From contig JABURS010000033.1 of assembly GCA_014762505.1 (NCBI GenBank), forward strand, positions 1 through 64,000: DNA of 64,000 nucleotides, written 5' to 3'. The DNA is from Chromatiales bacterium (GTDB taxonomy: Bacteria > Pseudomonadota > Gammaproteobacteria > SpSt-1174). Below, one piece after another: positions 46,939 to 57,407 of the stretch. Under the pieces are notes generated by a model that made no database searches, had not been told where the DNA came from, and worked only from the letters and a program-made list of their open reading frames with translations. The stretch's first letter is position 1. Every line of letters starts with the position of its first letter. The position numbers were made by a program, and so were the translations under genes.

Positions 46939-48354
46939 TCAGGCCTGCCGCTCGCTGGCCAGGTGACGTTCGAGGATGTCGACGAAGTCGCGGATGCGGT
47001 CGATGTAGCGCACGGGCTCGGTACCCCGGGCGTAGCCGTAGCGCAGTGTCGTGTAGTACTCCTTGCGTGAAAGCAGCGGCAGCACCTCTTTCATCTCCAC
47101 CAGGCTGTTCGGATCCTTGCCCAGGCGTCGCGCCAGTGAGCGGGCATCGTACAGATGCCCCATGCCGATGTTGTAGGCCATGAGTGCGAACCAGATGCGG
47201 TCCCGTTCCGGGATCTCCTCGGGCAGGCGCTGCATCAGGTTGGCGAGATAGCGTGCGCCGCCCTCGATGCTCTGTGCCGGATCGAGCCGGTTGTCCACGC
47301 CCACCTCTTCGGCGGTGATGAGGGTGAGCATCATGATGCCGCGTACCCCGGTGGGGCTGCGTGCCGCCGGCTCCCAGTGGGATTCCTGGTAGGCCTGGGC
47401 GGCGAGTATGGTCCAGGGGATGTCCTGCGCCGCGGCGGCCTTTTCGAACAGGCGGCGGTACTGCGGCAGGCGGTCTTCCAGCCGGCGCTGGAAGGCGCGC
47501 AGGTCGACGTAGTCGAAGGTGTCGATGTGGCCGTAGCTGCGGTGGTAGGCGCGCGCCAGGGTGCCGTCGGCCTCGATCCTGCCAAACCATTCCTCCAGGT
47601 AGGCGCCCAGTGCCTCGGCACCTTCCGGCAGTACCCAGGCCAGCGGCTGTTCCTCGGAGATGGCAAAGGGCACGATCAGCTCGGGCAGGTAGCGCCGGTT
47701 GATCATCACGATGTTCGAGTCCGCCACCGTGCAGTCCAGCTTGCCGTCCGCCACGCGCTGGAAGATTTCCTCGGTGGAGTAGCGGTTGGTCACCTTCCAG
47801 GTCAGCTCGGGGTGGTCCTGTTTCAGTTCCTCCAGCCGCTCCACGTAACTGCTCTCGCCGATCACCATCAGCGAGGCCTGCGGCAGTTCCGCGATGCTGT
47901 CCGGCACGAAGCCCTGGCGGTGGCAGACCACCTGCTGCTGGATCTGCTGGTAGCTGGGGCCGAAGCGGTAGCGCGCCGCGCGCTGCGCGGTGCGGGTGAG
48001 CCCGGCGGCGGCAAGGTGGCCCTCGCCGCGTTCCACCGCGGCCAGCACCGCCTCCACGCTGTCGACGTAACGGTAGCGTACCGGCACCCCCAGCGACTCG
48101 GCGAGTGCCGCCGTGAGCCGGTACTCGAAGCCGTTCAGGCCGTCACGATCCTCGTATACGGTGGTCGGCGCGTTGCGCGTGATCACCACCAGCTCGCCTT
48201 CCTCGCGAATGCTCTGCGGGCTGATGGCCACGGGTGCCACCTTGTCCACGCGCGCCTCGCCGTCCTCCGGCGTCTCCGCCGAGCAGGCAAAGAGCAGGGG
48301 CAGGGCCAGCAGGCTGGCCAGGCGTTTCAGGGTCTGTCCGGGCGGCAGGGGCAT
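46939..48354 (-). CDS. mltF: Membrane-bound lytic murein transglycosylase F
   Basis: The 471-residue lipoprotein has a lipobox (LPLLFAC, about 18-24), a periplasmic solute-binding (SBP_bac_3) domain (about 50-275) and a C-terminal SLT domain (about 290-460). The SLT domain has the catalytic Glu (AQAYQESHWE) and the GVRGIMMLT motif. The binding domain regulates the transglycosylase, probably by sensing muropeptides. AAGGAG lies 6 nt before the ATG. It converges on metH with 61 bp between stops. Confidence 0.95.
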   Translation of the reverse strand: MPLPPGQTLKRLASLLALPLLFACSAETPEDGEARVDKVAPVAISPQSIREEGELVVITRNAPTTVYEDRDGLNGFEYRLTAALAESLGVPVRYRYVDSVEAVLAAVERGEGHLAAAGLTRTAQRAARYRFGPSYQQIQQQVVCHRQGFVPDSIAELPQASLMVIGESSYVERLEELKQDHPELTWKVTNRYSTEEIFQRVADGKLDCTVADSNIVMINRRYLPELIVPFAISEEQPLAWVLPEGAEALGAYLEEWFGRIEADGTLARAYHRSYGHIDTFDYVDLRAFQRRLEDRLPQYRRLFEKAAAAQDIPWTILAAQAYQESHWEPAARSPTGVRGIMMLTLITAEEVGVDNRLDPAQSIEGGARYLANLMQRLPEEIPERDRIWFALMAYNIGMGHLYDARSLARRLGKDPNSLVEMKEVLPLLSRKEYYTTLRYGYARGTEPVRYIDRIRDFVDILERHLASERQA

Positions 48355-48446
48355 GGAGGCTCCTTGTGATTCTTGTTTAAGAACAGCACCCTAGCATATG
48401 TTGCCGGGGGGCTTGTACGCCGGCAGGCGGGATGATCGTGCCGGGC

Positions 48447-48473
48447 TAAAGCCTGGGTCGCCGGGGCCGCTAA
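48447..48473 (+). promoter_or_regulatory. Sigma-28 (FliA) type promoter
   Basis: TAAAGCCT, 11 bp, then GCCGCTAA. This matches the FliA consensus TAAAGTTT-N11-GCCGATAA at 13 of 16 positions with the exact spacing. The predicted start site is about 15 bp before the ATG of the MotY-N-like gene, leaving room only for its AGAGG ribosome binding site. Confidence 0.75.
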
Positions 48474-48493
48474 CCTGCCAGAGGTATTGACCC

Positions 48494-49402
48494 ATGCGCA
48501 CCCTGTTTCTCCTGATCATGTTATTGCCGCTCTGCGCCCAGGCCGCGGCGCAGCGCTACGAGGCCCGCTTCGACAAGGCGGACTGGACGGTCGAGCGTGG
48601 CGGGGCGCGCTGCGTGGTGCGACAGGTGATCCCGCGCTACGGCGAGGTGCGCTTCCTGCAGGAAGCGGGCGGGGCGCTGGAATTCCGGCTCACGGCGCAC
48701 CATGGCCCGTCGCGGGAGATACCGGTGTCGGTGCGTACGGAGGCGCCATCCTGGCGCGCAGGGGCACAGGCCGAGCTGCTGGGCGAGCTGCCGCTGGTGA
48801 GCGGGCGGCCCTCCATGCTGGTGGCGCAGGATGCGGCCCTGCGCCTGCTGCTGGAGCTGGAGGCCGGGCGCGTCCCGGTGCTGAGCTATGACGACTGGAC
48901 GCAGCCGTCACGCCGTATCGAGGTGGCGATCTCACCGATCCGGTTCCTGGCGGCGCTGACCACCTTCCGTGACTGTCTCGACGACTTGCCGCCGCCGGCC
49001 ACCGTGGCCTTCGTCATGCCCGAGGCGGAGTCACCTCCCGAGGTGGAGGCCGCGGCACCGCCCCCCGACAGCGCGGAACGCGAGGCGCGCCGGCGCGAAC
49101 TCAGGTACCGCATCCTCAGCGGCGGGCGCAACGAGACGGTGCGCATCCGTCTGCCCGGAGAGGCCGGCGGCAGTGCCGAGATCACCGCGATTGCCGAACC
49201 CGAGCCCGCACCACTGCAAGACTCCGTGGGCGATGACGGCAAGGCGGACGATGGCGATCCTGTCGCCACACCCGAGCCGCTGGCCGTCTCGCCGCCGGTC
49301 CCGCAGAACGATGGTGAGGCCATGGACGGCGAGGCGAAGGCCGACGTCGGCGTGGTCTTCCCGGGTGGTCTGCGCACCGAACCGCCGCCTGCGGCAGAGT
49401 AG
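48494..49402 (+). CDS. MotY N-terminal domain-like periplasmic protein (no OmpA domain)
   Basis: The 302-residue protein has a signal peptide (1-18, ending AQAAA). Its body (about 20-160) resembles the N-terminal domain of MotY, the sodium-motor T-ring protein: YEARFDKADWTVERGGARC, CVVRQVIPRYGEVRFLQEAG, and a paired cysteine (TFRDCLDDL). The tail is acidic, Pro-rich and disordered and replaces the OmpA-like peptidoglycan-binding domain of true MotY. The FliA-type promoter supports a flagellar role. AGAGG lies 9 nt before the ATG. Confidence 0.75.
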   Translation: MRTLFLLIMLLPLCAQAAAQRYEARFDKADWTVERGGARCVVRQVIPRYGEVRFLQEAGGALEFRLTAHHGPSREIPVSVRTEAPSWRAGAQAELLGELPLVSGRPSMLVAQDAALRLLLELEAGRVPVLSYDDWTQPSRRIEVAISPIRFLAALTTFRDCLDDLPPPATVAFVMPEAESPPEVEAAAPPPDSAEREARRRELRYRILSGGRNETVRIRLPGEAGGSAEITAIAEPEPAPLQDSVGDDGKADDGDPVATPEPLAVSPPVPQNDGEAMDGEAKADVGVVFPGGLRTEPPPAAE

Positions 49403-49425
49403 GCGCAAGCGCGACGCTTTTCCCG

Positions 49426-49431
49426 TATAAT
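49426..49431 (+). promoter_or_regulatory. -10 element of argG
   Basis: A perfect TATAAT lies 66 bp upstream of the argG start. The -35 region at 17 bp spacing is poor (GCGCAA). A short CCGCC/GGCGG hairpin lies in the leader at about 49447-49459. Confidence 0.5.
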
Positions 49432-49496
49432 CCCGGGCTTTCATGTCCGCCGTTCGGCGGGCCGAACAACACACGCGATTACCCGGGGAACACTCC

Positions 49497-50714
<1,218 letters not shown>

Positions 50715-50728
50715 GCGGGGATCGGCGG

Positions 50729-51481
50729 GTGAGGCAGTGGCGAGTCTGGCGCCGCCTGGCAATCGGCCTGCTGGCGCTCGGCCTGTCGGGCTGTGCCACC
50801 GTTCGGGGCACGCCCGACCCGCGCGACCCCTGGGAGGGCTACAACCGCGCGATGTTCGAGTTCAACGACGCGGTGGACCGCGCCGTGCTCAAGCCGGCTG
50901 CAAAGGGCTATCGCGCCATCACGCCCAAGGCGGTGGATGACAGCGTCTCCAATTTCTTTTCCAACCTCGGTGACATCCCCAACGCACTGAACAATGCCCT
51001 GCAGGGCAAGTTCCTGCGCTCCCTGCAGGACATCAACCGCGTGGTCTACAACACCACCTTCGGCATCGGCGGGCTGTTCGACGTGGCCTCGCACATGGGG
51101 CTGCCCAAGAGCAACGAGGACTTCGGCCAGACCCTCGGGGTCTGGGGCGTGGATACCGGCCCCTACCTGGTGCTGCCCATCCTCGGTCCGAGCACCCTGC
51201 GCGATACCGGCGGGCGCCTGGTGGACGGCTATACGCATCCGCTGCGCGCGGTGGACGACGAGACGCTGGTGTGGTCGCTCGCGGTGCTGCGGGCCATCGA
51301 CATCCGTGCCGACCTGCTCGATGTCGAGAAGCGGGTGGACGAGGTGGCCTTCGACCGTTACATCACCATCCGCAACGGCTATCTCGATCGCCGCGAATAC
51401 CTGATTTATGACGGCAATCCGCCGCGGTCGGAGGAAGACGACCTGCTACGCGAGCTGGAGCGCATCGAGTCGGGCGGCTGA
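50729..51481 (+). CDS. mlaA: Phospholipid-binding lipoprotein MlaA (VacJ)
   Basis: This outer-membrane lipoprotein extracts mislocalised phospholipids from the outer leaflet and passes them to MlaC. The 250-residue protein has a lipobox (LGLSGC, about 16-21) and the MlaA signature: DPWEGYNRAMFEFNDAVDR, NFFSNLGDIPNALNNALQGK, EDFGQTLGVWG and GPYLVLPILGPST. The start is GTG 50729 with GGGG 8 nt upstream. No ATG lies between the argG stop and the signal peptide. Other mla genes are not in this window. Confidence 0.95.
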   Translation: MRQWRVWRRLAIGLLALGLSGCATVRGTPDPRDPWEGYNRAMFEFNDAVDRAVLKPAAKGYRAITPKAVDDSVSNFFSNLGDIPNALNNALQGKFLRSLQDINRVVYNTTFGIGGLFDVASHMGLPKSNEDFGQTLGVWGVDTGPYLVLPILGPSTLRDTGGRLVDGYTHPLRAVDDETLVWSLAVLRAIDIRADLLDVEKRVDEVAFDRYITIRNGYLDRREYLIYDGNPPRSEEDDLLRELERIESGG

Positions 51482-51566
51482 CGCCGGGGCGGCGGGCCGG
51501 CATGCTATGCTTGAGGCCTGTTGCCATCACCCCCAGCGACCGTCATCCGCAAGCGCCAACCCAGTC

Positions 51567-52103
51567 ATGTACGCCACCATCCGCCCCTTTCTCGAACTCT
51601 GCGTGATGAGCCGCGGTCCGCAGGACCTGCCGGCCTCGCCGGCCTGGCTCGTCATCGCCACCCTGGGCTATTTCGCCGTCGGCGCCGCCATGGCCTGGCC
51701 GCTGTACCCGCCCGGCCTGGCACTGCTGTCGGCAATGCTGGACGTGGCCCTGCTGTTCGGCCTCACCGCCGCCCTGCTGGCCTGGCGCGGCCTGCTCGCC
51801 CGCTGGTTGCAGACCGTCCTGGCCCTGGCCGCCAGCGGCCTGGTCATGGGGCTGGTGGCCCTGCCCATCGTCTTCCACCTCTACCGTGCCGTCATCTCCG
51901 GTGAGGAGGCCGCCTTCGCGGCCCTGGTCTACTGGGTGCTGGTGGGCTGGATTGTGGCCGTCTACGGCTTCGTCTTCACCCACGCCCTGTCGCTGCGGTC
52001 GCGCTGGACGGGCCTGGGGGTGGCGCTGGGCTATTTCGTGGTGAGCTGGGTCGTCATGCAGGCGGCCTTTCCCTCGGGTCAGCTCGGCGGGACGGAGGGC
52101 TAG
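51567..52103 (+). CDS. Hypothetical multi-pass membrane protein
   Basis: This 178-residue protein has about five hydrophobic segments (about 28-48, 52-70, 75-100, 120-145, 150-170) and little else. The overall look is Yip1-like, but I cannot assign it. The ATG at 51567 lacks a clear ribosome binding site. It ends 3 bp before mpl, so the two are probably co-transcribed. Confidence 0.7.
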   Translation: MYATIRPFLELCVMSRGPQDLPASPAWLVIATLGYFAVGAAMAWPLYPPGLALLSAMLDVALLFGLTAALLAWRGLLARWLQTVLALAASGLVMGLVALPIVFHLYRAVISGEEAAFAALVYWVLVGWIVAVYGFVFTHALSLRSRWTGLGVALGYFVVSWVVMQAAFPSGQLGGTEG

Positions 52104-52106
52104 GAC

Positions 52107-53480
52107 ATGCACATCCACATCCTCGGCATCTGCGGCACCTTCATGGGCGGCATCGCGGCCCTGGCCAGGGCAGCCGGTCACGAGGTGACGGGCTCGGACG
52201 CCAATGTCTACCCGCCCATGTCCACCCAGCTCGAGGCCCTGGGCATCGAGATCTTCCAGGGCTATGAGCCCGCCCATCTCGACCCGGTGCCGGACTGCGT
52301 GGTGATCGGCAACGTGATGTCGCGCGGCAACCCGGCCGTGGAGCATGTGCTCAATCGCCGCATCCCCTATACCTCGGGCCCCCAGTGGCTGGCCGAACAC
52401 GTCCTGAGGGACCGCTGGGTGCTGGGCGTGGCCGGCACCCACGGCAAGACCACCACCGCCAGCCTGCTGGCCTGGATCCTCGAGGCCACCGGGCTGGCCC
52501 CCGGGTTTCTCATCGGCGGGGTGCCGGAGAACTTCGGCGTCTCCGCGCGCCTGGGCGAGGGGCCGTTCTTCGTGGTCGAGGCCGACGAGTACGACACGGC
52601 CTTCTTCGACAAGCGCTCCAAGTTCGTGCACTACCGCCCGCGCACCCTGGTGCTGAACAACCTCGAGTTCGATCATGCCGACATCTTCGACGATCTCGAG
52701 GCCATCCAGCGCCAGTTCCATCACCTGGTGCGCACCGTGCCCGGCGAGGGGCTGATCGTGGCCAACGCCATGGATGACAACCTCGAGCATACCCTGGCGC
52801 GCGGCTGCTGGACCCCGGTGGAGGGCTTTGCCATCGACCGCGGCGAGTGGCAGGCCGAACCGCTGGCGGCCGACGGTTCGCGCTTCCGGGTGCTGCAGCA
52901 TGGCAAGGACGTGGGGACGGTGGACTGGGCGCTGATCGGCGAGCACAACATGATGAACGCCCTGGCGGCGATCGCCGCCGCCCGCCATGCCGGGGTGCCG
53001 GCCCAGCATGCCGTCGATGCCCTGGGCGACTTCGCCGGCATCAAGCGACGCATGCAGCTGCGCGCCGAGGTCGGCGGGGTACGCGTGTACGACGACTTCG
53101 CCCACCACCCCACGGCGATCCGCACCACCCTGGCCGGGCTGCGGGCACGGGTGGGCGGGGAGCGCATCGTCGCCGTGCTGGAGCCGCGTTCCAACACCAT
53201 GCGCATGGGCGTGCACCGGGACAGCCTTGCCCCGGCCCTGGCCGGGGCCGACGAGGTGCTGCTCTACGCCCCGCCGGGACTCGGCTGGTCGCTGGACGCC
53301 GTGGCCGAGGGGCTGGGCGGGCACGGCAGGGTCTGCGCGAGTGTCGAGGCGATCGTCGAGCACCTGGTCGCCCATGCCGCCCCGGGCGATCACCTGCTGA
53401 TCCTCAGCAACGGCAGTTTCGACGGGCTGCACGAGACCCTCATCCGCCGCCTCGGCGAGACCACGGAGGGGCAGGGATGA
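52107..53480 (+). CDS. mpl: UDP-MurNAc:L-Ala-gamma-D-Glu-meso-DAP ligase Mpl
   Basis: This cytosolic Mur-family ligase attaches recycled tripeptide to UDP-MurNAc in peptidoglycan recycling. The 457-residue protein has an N-terminal domain with HILGICGTFMGG, the ATP P-loop AGTHGKTTT (about 112-120), the central Mur ligase domain (EADEYDTAFFDKRSKF) and the C-terminal DDFAHHPTAI motif. GGAGGG lies about 9 nt before the ATG. The two lytic transglycosylases in this window generate the substrates of that recycling pathway. Confidence 0.95.
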   Translation: MHIHILGICGTFMGGIAALARAAGHEVTGSDANVYPPMSTQLEALGIEIFQGYEPAHLDPVPDCVVIGNVMSRGNPAVEHVLNRRIPYTSGPQWLAEHVLRDRWVLGVAGTHGKTTTASLLAWILEATGLAPGFLIGGVPENFGVSARLGEGPFFVVEADEYDTAFFDKRSKFVHYRPRTLVLNNLEFDHADIFDDLEAIQRQFHHLVRTVPGEGLIVANAMDDNLEHTLARGCWTPVEGFAIDRGEWQAEPLAADGSRFRVLQHGKDVGTVDWALIGEHNMMNALAAIAAARHAGVPAQHAVDALGDFAGIKRRMQLRAEVGGVRVYDDFAHHPTAIRTTLAGLRARVGGERIVAVLEPRSNTMRMGVHRDSLAPALAGADEVLLYAPPGLGWSLDAVAEGLGGHGRVCASVEAIVEHLVAHAAPGDHLLILSNGSFDGLHETLIRRLGETTEGQG

Positions 53481-53532
53481 CGTGGCCGGACTCCTTGGGT
53501 ATGCTGGTCCGATTCAACCTTGAAGTGCCCTC

Positions 53533-54837
53533 ATGCTAGAACTGCAGCCCCGCACCGAGCCGGACCAGATCGGCAAGTACATCATCAAGCGTCGCATCGG
53601 GCGTGGCAGCATGGGCGTGGTCTACGAGGGCTATGACCCCTTCGTGCAGCGCCCCGTGGCGATCAAGGTCGCGAGCCCCGAGGCCAGCGATCCGGCCACC
53701 AAGCGCCGCTTCCAGCGCTCCTTCTTCATCGAGGCACATGCGGCCGGCAATCTGCATCATCCCAACATCGTCTCGGTGTACGACGCCGGTATCGATGGCG
53801 TGCAGAACTACATCGTCATGGAGCTGGTGCAGGGCAAGACCCTGCAGGTCTTCACCCGCGGCGACGAGCTGCTGGACGTGGACAAGGCCGTGGACGTCGT
53901 CTTCAAGTGCTGCAAGGCGCTGGACTACGCGCACCGCGAGGGCGTGGTGCACCGCGACATCAAGCCCAGCAACATCATGCTCACCGACGACGGCACGGTG
54001 AAGATCATGGACTTCGGCATCGCCCAGCTCGAACAGCTGGACGAGACCCAGCCGGTGGGGTTGATCGGCTCGCCCAACTACATGTCGCCCGAGCAGGTGA
54101 AGGACGAGCCCGTCGGGCCGCAGAGCGACATCTACTCGCTGGGCGTGGTGATGTTCGGCCTGCTCACGCGTCGCCTGCCCTTCGAAGCCGACACCTACCA
54201 CTCGCTGGTCTACCAGATCGTGCACAACGCACCGCCCTCGATCCGCGACTTCCGGCCCGACCTGCCCGAGGCGCTGGACCAGGTGGTGCAGAAGGCCCTG
54301 GCCAAGCGCCTGGAAGACCGTTACCAGAACGGCGTGGAGTTCGCCGCCGACCTCAGCCGCCTGTTCGACCAGCTGCGCCTGGCCGGTCGCCAGATCGAGA
54401 ACCTCGAGCGGCGCGACATGCTCACCCAGCTCGATTTCTTCCGCGACTTCACCATGGAGGAGATCCAGGAGGTGATGTACGCCGCCACCTGGGTGAACTT
54501 CGAGGCCGGCGATACCGTCATCAACGAGGGCGACATCGACGACACCTTCTACATCATCGTCAACGGCTCGGCGGTGGTGGAGAAGGGTGGCCGGCCCATC
54601 GGCTGGCTCAACTCCGGCGACTGCTTCGGCGAGATCGGCTTCATCACCCACCAGCGGCGCACGGCCACCATCATCGCCGAGAGCCCGCTCACGCTGATGA
54701 AGATCAACGCCACCCTCATCGGCCAGGCCTCCGATCACTGCCAGCTGCGCTACTACAAGGCCTTCACCGAGACGCTCATCCGCCGTCTCTCCGAGACCAA
54801 CAAGCTGCTGGCCAAGGAACAGGAGCGCGAGGGGTGA
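53533..54837 (+). CDS. Ser/Thr protein kinase fused to a cyclic-nucleotide-binding domain
   Basis: The 434-residue protein has a Hanks-type kinase (about 14-280) with a complete catalytic set: glycine loop [12 protein letters not shown] lysine, [12 protein letters not shown] and SPNYMSPEQ. After a helical linker comes a cyclic-nucleotide-binding domain (about 300-410) with the phosphate-cassette-like [16 protein letters not shown]. The cassette keeps the Glu and an Arg but lacks the usual PRxA spacing, so ligand binding is uncertain. There is no transmembrane segment. It overlaps ubiX by 4 bp (GTGA). Confidence 0.92.
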   Translation: MLELQPRTEPDQIGKYIIKRRIGRGSMGVVYEGYDPFVQRPVAIKVASPEASDPATKRRFQRSFFIEAHAAGNLHHPNIVSVYDAGIDGVQNYIVMELVQGKTLQVFTRGDELLDVDKAVDVVFKCCKALDYAHREGVVHRDIKPSNIMLTDDGTVKIMDFGIAQLEQLDETQPVGLIGSPNYMSPEQVKDEPVGPQSDIYSLGVVMFGLLTRRLPFEADTYHSLVYQIVHNAPPSIRDFRPDLPEALDQVVQKALAKRLEDRYQNGVEFAADLSRLFDQLRLAGRQIENLERRDMLTQLDFFRDFTMEEIQEVMYAATWVNFEAGDTVINEGDIDDTFYIIVNGSAVVEKGGRPIGWLNSGDCFGEIGFITHQRRTATIIAESPLTLMKINATLIGQASDHCQLRYYKAFTETLIRRLSETNKLLAKEQEREG

Positions 54838-55466
54838 CCCGCCCCCGCGTCGGCTCCGTCGCGCTGGCCATCACCGGGGCCTCCGGTGCGCCCTATGGCC
54901 TGCGCCTGCTCGAATGCCTGCTCGGCCAGGGTGTGGAGGTGCATCTCATGCTCTCCAGGCCCGGCCAGCTCGTCATCGGCATGGAGACCGAGGTGAAGCT
55001 GCCGGCGCGCCCGGCGGCGATGCGCCGCTTCCTCGCCGAACGCTATGGTGCGGCCGAGGGCCAGCTGCACGTCTACGACCGCGAGCAGTGGACGGCCCCC
55101 GTGGCCAGCGGCTCGGCCGTTCCGGATGCCATGGTCGTCTGTCCCTGCACCACGGCCACGCTCTCGGCCGTGGCCACCGGTGCCAGCCGCTCGCTCATCG
55201 AGCGGGCCGCTGACGTGGTGCTCAAGGAACGCCGCCAGCTCATCCTGGTGGTGCGCGAGACGCCGTTCTCCGAGATCCACCTCGAGAACATGCTGCGCCT
55301 CGCGCGCATGGGCGCGGTGATCATGCCCGCCAACCCCGGTTTCTATCATCGCCCCACGCGCATCGAGGAGCTGGTGGATTTCATGGTCGCGCGCGTGCTC
55401 GACCACCTGGGGCTGGAACAGGACCTCGTCGCCCGCTGGGGCGAGGACGTGCCGGACGATGACTGA
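54834..55466 (+). CDS. ubiX: Flavin prenyltransferase UbiX
   Basis: UbiX joins dimethylallyl phosphate to FMN to make prenyl-FMN, the cofactor of the ubiquinone-pathway decarboxylase UbiD. The 210-residue protein has the N-terminal FMN motif [10 protein letters not shown], the [13 protein letters not shown] segment, and the family signature [20 protein letters not shown] followed by [11 protein letters not shown]. The start is GTG 54834, overlapping the kinase stop (GTGA), with a purine-rich AGGAGCG upstream. It is somewhat longer than E. coli UbiX. The Lon-N gene overlaps its end by 8 bp. Confidence 0.95.
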   Translation: MTRPRVGSVALAITGASGAPYGLRLLECLLGQGVEVHLMLSRPGQLVIGMETEVKLPARPAAMRRFLAERYGAAEGQLHVYDREQWTAPVASGSAVPDAMVVCPCTTATLSAVATGASRSLIERAADVVLKERRQLILVVRETPFSEIHLENMLRLARMGAVIMPANPGFYHRPTRIEELVDFMVARVLDHLGLEQDLVARWGEDVPDDD

Positions 55467-56052
55467 ATTCGGTACCGAACGCATCCCGCTCTTCCCCCTG
55501 CATACCGTGCTGTTCCCAGAGGGGCTGCTGCCCCTGCGCATCTTCGAGGCCCGCTACATCGACATGGTGCGCGAGCGCCTGCGCAGCGACGGTGTCTTCG
55601 GCATCTGCCAGATCCGCGAGGGCGTGGAGGCCGGCGGGCCGGCCGAGATCCACACCGTCGGAACCAGCGCGCGCATCGTCGACTGGACGCAGACCCCGGA
55701 CGGCCTGCTCGGCATCACCGCCTGCGGCGAGCGCCGCTTTCGCGTTATCGAGAGCCAGGAGGAGGACAACGGCCTGCGCATGGGCGTCATCCAGTGGCTG
55801 CCCGGGGAAAATGACACACCGCTGCCACCGGAATTTGAATCCCTGGGACAGCTGTGCGAGCGTATCCTGCATGAAATCGGCGGCCCGCTGGCCGAGCACC
55901 CGCACTGCGACCGTGCCGGCTGGGTCGGCGCCCGTCTGACCGAGCTGCTGCCGCTGGCGCCCGAGGTCAAGCAGGCCCTGCTCGAACAGGCCGATCCCCT
56001 GGCCCGGCTGTTCCAGCTGCGCGACGCCATGCTCGAGGCGCAGACGCGCTGA
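55459..56052 (+). CDS. Lon substrate-binding-domain (LON-N) protein
   Basis: This 197-residue protein consists of a Lon protease N-terminal domain without the ATPase or peptidase parts. The family start reads [20 protein letters not shown] (about 7-26), then [10 protein letters not shown] helical extension of about 90 residues follows. Stand-alone LON-N proteins are common in gammaproteobacteria; the function is not established. It overlaps ubiX by 8 bp and probably shares the mpl-kinase-ubiX transcript. Confidence 0.92.
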   Translation: MTEFGTERIPLFPLHTVLFPEGLLPLRIFEARYIDMVRERLRSDGVFGICQIREGVEAGGPAEIHTVGTSARIVDWTQTPDGLLGITACGERRFRVIESQEEDNGLRMGVIQWLPGENDTPLPPEFESLGQLCERILHEIGGPLAEHPHCDRAGWVGARLTELLPLAPEVKQALLEQADPLARLFQLRDAMLEAQTR

Positions 56053-56117
56053 GCGCGCCATTCACCGTTTTCGTCTACGCTCAATCCATTCCTTTACGCA
56101 CTCTCCGGGAGACTGTC

Positions 56118-56504
56118 TTGGCTACTCTGGAACTCACCGCTGAAAATTTCGAATCCACCGTCACCGGCAACGACATCGTGATCGTCGATTTCTGGGCCCC
56201 CTGGTGCGGCCCCTGCCGCGCCTTTGCGCCCATCTACGAGTCCATGTCCGAAAAGCACGACGACATCGTCTTCGCCAAGGTCAACACCGAGGAAGAACAG
56301 GGCTTGGCCGCCCACTTCCAGATCCGCTCCATCCCCACGCTCATGATCTTCCGCGAGCAGGTCATCCTCTTCGCCCAGCCCGGCATGCTGTCCGAGGGCC
56401 AGTTCGAGGAAGTCATCGGCAAGGTCCGCGAGGTCGACATGGCGCAGGTGCACGCCGAGGTCAAGCGTCAGCAGGCCGAGATGGAGCAGGGTGGCCAGGC
56501 CTGA
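56118..56504 (+). CDS. Thioredoxin-family protein
   Basis: This 128-residue cytosolic thioredoxin has the canonical DFWAPWCGPCRAF active site (about 24-36), a cis-proline (SIPTLMIF) and a C-terminal helical extension (AQVHAEVKRQQAEMEQGG) that is longer than in TrxA. The start is TTG 56118 with GGGAGA 5 nt upstream; the ORF has no earlier in-frame ATG. It may be a secondary thioredoxin, since housekeeping trxA usually starts with ATG. Confidence 0.92.
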   Translation: MATLELTAENFESTVTGNDIVIVDFWAPWCGPCRAFAPIYESMSEKHDDIVFAKVNTEEEQGLAAHFQIRSIPTLMIFREQVILFAQPGMLSEGQFEEVIGKVREVDMAQVHAEVKRQQAEMEQGGQA

Positions 56505-56546
56505 TACCAGGGCTGATAAAGAGCCGAAAACTGCGACGCGGTTCAT

Positions 56547-56575
56547 TTGTGCATACGGGAATCCCTGCCTATGCT
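56547..56575 (+). promoter_or_regulatory. Candidate promoter of the cold-shock gene
   Basis: TTGTGC and TATGCT are spaced 17 bp apart, about 63 bp before the ATG, leaving a leader of about 60 nt. The intervening ACGGGAATCCCTGCCTATG recurs in near-copy at about 58431-58449. Confidence 0.45.
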
Positions 56576-56637
56576 CCCTGTGATGCCCACTGCCGGGCAT
56601 CGGTACCACCAAAGGGAACAGCAAGGAGAAACAGGCA

Positions 56638-56844
56638 ATGCGCAATGGAACGGTCAAGTGGTTCGACAACAAGAAGGGTTACGGCTTCATCTCCCCGGAG
56701 GACGGCACGCAGGACGTGTTCGTCCACTTTTCCACCATCCAGATGGATGGCTATCGCACCCTCAATGAAGGCCAGCTCGTCGCCTTCGAGTCGGAGGCGG
56801 GAAAGAAGGGCCCCCAGGCCACCCTGGTGACGGCCAGCGCCTGA
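56638..56844 (+). CDS. CspA-family cold-shock protein
   Basis: This 68-residue single-domain nucleic-acid-binding protein has both RNA-binding motifs, RNP1 (KGYGFISPE) and RNP2 (VFVHFSTI). It acts as an RNA chaperone. AAGGAG lies 9 nt before the ATG. It ends 47 bp before a strong terminator. Whether it is cold-induced cannot be judged from its short leader. Confidence 0.96.
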   Translation: MRNGTVKWFDNKKGYGFISPEDGTQDVFVHFSTIQMDGYRTLNEGQLVAFESEAGKKGPQATLVTASA

Positions 56845-56891
56845 CCCGTCGAGCCACAGGCCCTGCGCCACGGGTGCAGCGGCCGAAACAG

Positions 56892-56919
56892 AAACGCCAC
56901 GCATCTGCGTGGCGTTTTT
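56892..56919 (+). terminator. Intrinsic terminator after the cold-shock gene
   Basis: AAACGCCACGC pairs with GCGTGGCGTTT (11 bp, ATCT loop), and two more T residues follow. On the minus strand it also ends in a T-rich run, so it may serve the leftward gene at 56980 as well. Confidence 0.88.
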
Positions 56920-56979
56920 CATGGTGGGCCGGACAGGTCGGGATGTGGCCTGTGCCGCCCTCTGCCGGTGTTCTTCTGC

Positions 56980-57363
56980 TCAGGGTACCGGCACGCGTAC
57001 CTTGGGCTGCAGGGCCCGGCCCTCGGCGTCGTAGTAGTCGGGTCCGATCAGGGCCAGACTGCCGCAGGTCTCGCGCAGTTTCAGGACCTGGGCGGCGGGC
57101 AGGGCATTGAGGGCCAGATGCACGATCTCGTCCAGGGTGAGCGCGCACTCGACGCCCTCGATGCGCAGCGTCCAGCCGGGCTCGCCCGAGAGCAGGCTGA
57201 CGGCCCCCGGATCGCCCACGGCCAGCGGCTTCATGCCGCTGTAGTGCCCCGCGCAGGCCACCAGCAGGGCCTCGCCCTCGAGCCGGCGGCACGCGCCCCC
57301 GGCATCCTCGATCTCGATCGCGCCGTCGGGCAGCGGCGTGTCCAGTGTCCTGCAGTCGGTCAT
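56980..57363 (-). CDS. Hypothetical protein
   Basis: This 127-residue acidic, Leu-rich protein has no signal peptide or membrane segment. It begins MTDCRTLDTPLPDG and ends LQPKVRVPVP. I recognise no domain; a pattern of alternating short hydrophobic stretches suggests a beta-rich fold. The ribosome binding site is weak. It is on the minus strand after the PGPGW-like gene (44-bp gap) and ends near the terminator at 56892-56919. Confidence 0.6.
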   Translation of the reverse strand: MTDCRTLDTPLPDGAIEIEDAGGACRRLEGEALLVACAGHYSGMKPLAVGDPGAVSLLSGEPGWTLRIEGVECALTLDEIVHLALNALPAAQVLKLRETCGSLALIGPDYYDAEGRALQPKVRVPVP

Positions 57364-57407
57364 GGCGTCATGGCTGGGGAAATGGGATACCAGATGTAGC
57401 GCGAGCG

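Noticed and set aside
51408-51566. Upstream extension of the membrane protein gene before mpl
   Set aside because: It overlaps the end of mlaA and encodes polar, Arg/Ser-rich sequence with no start signal.
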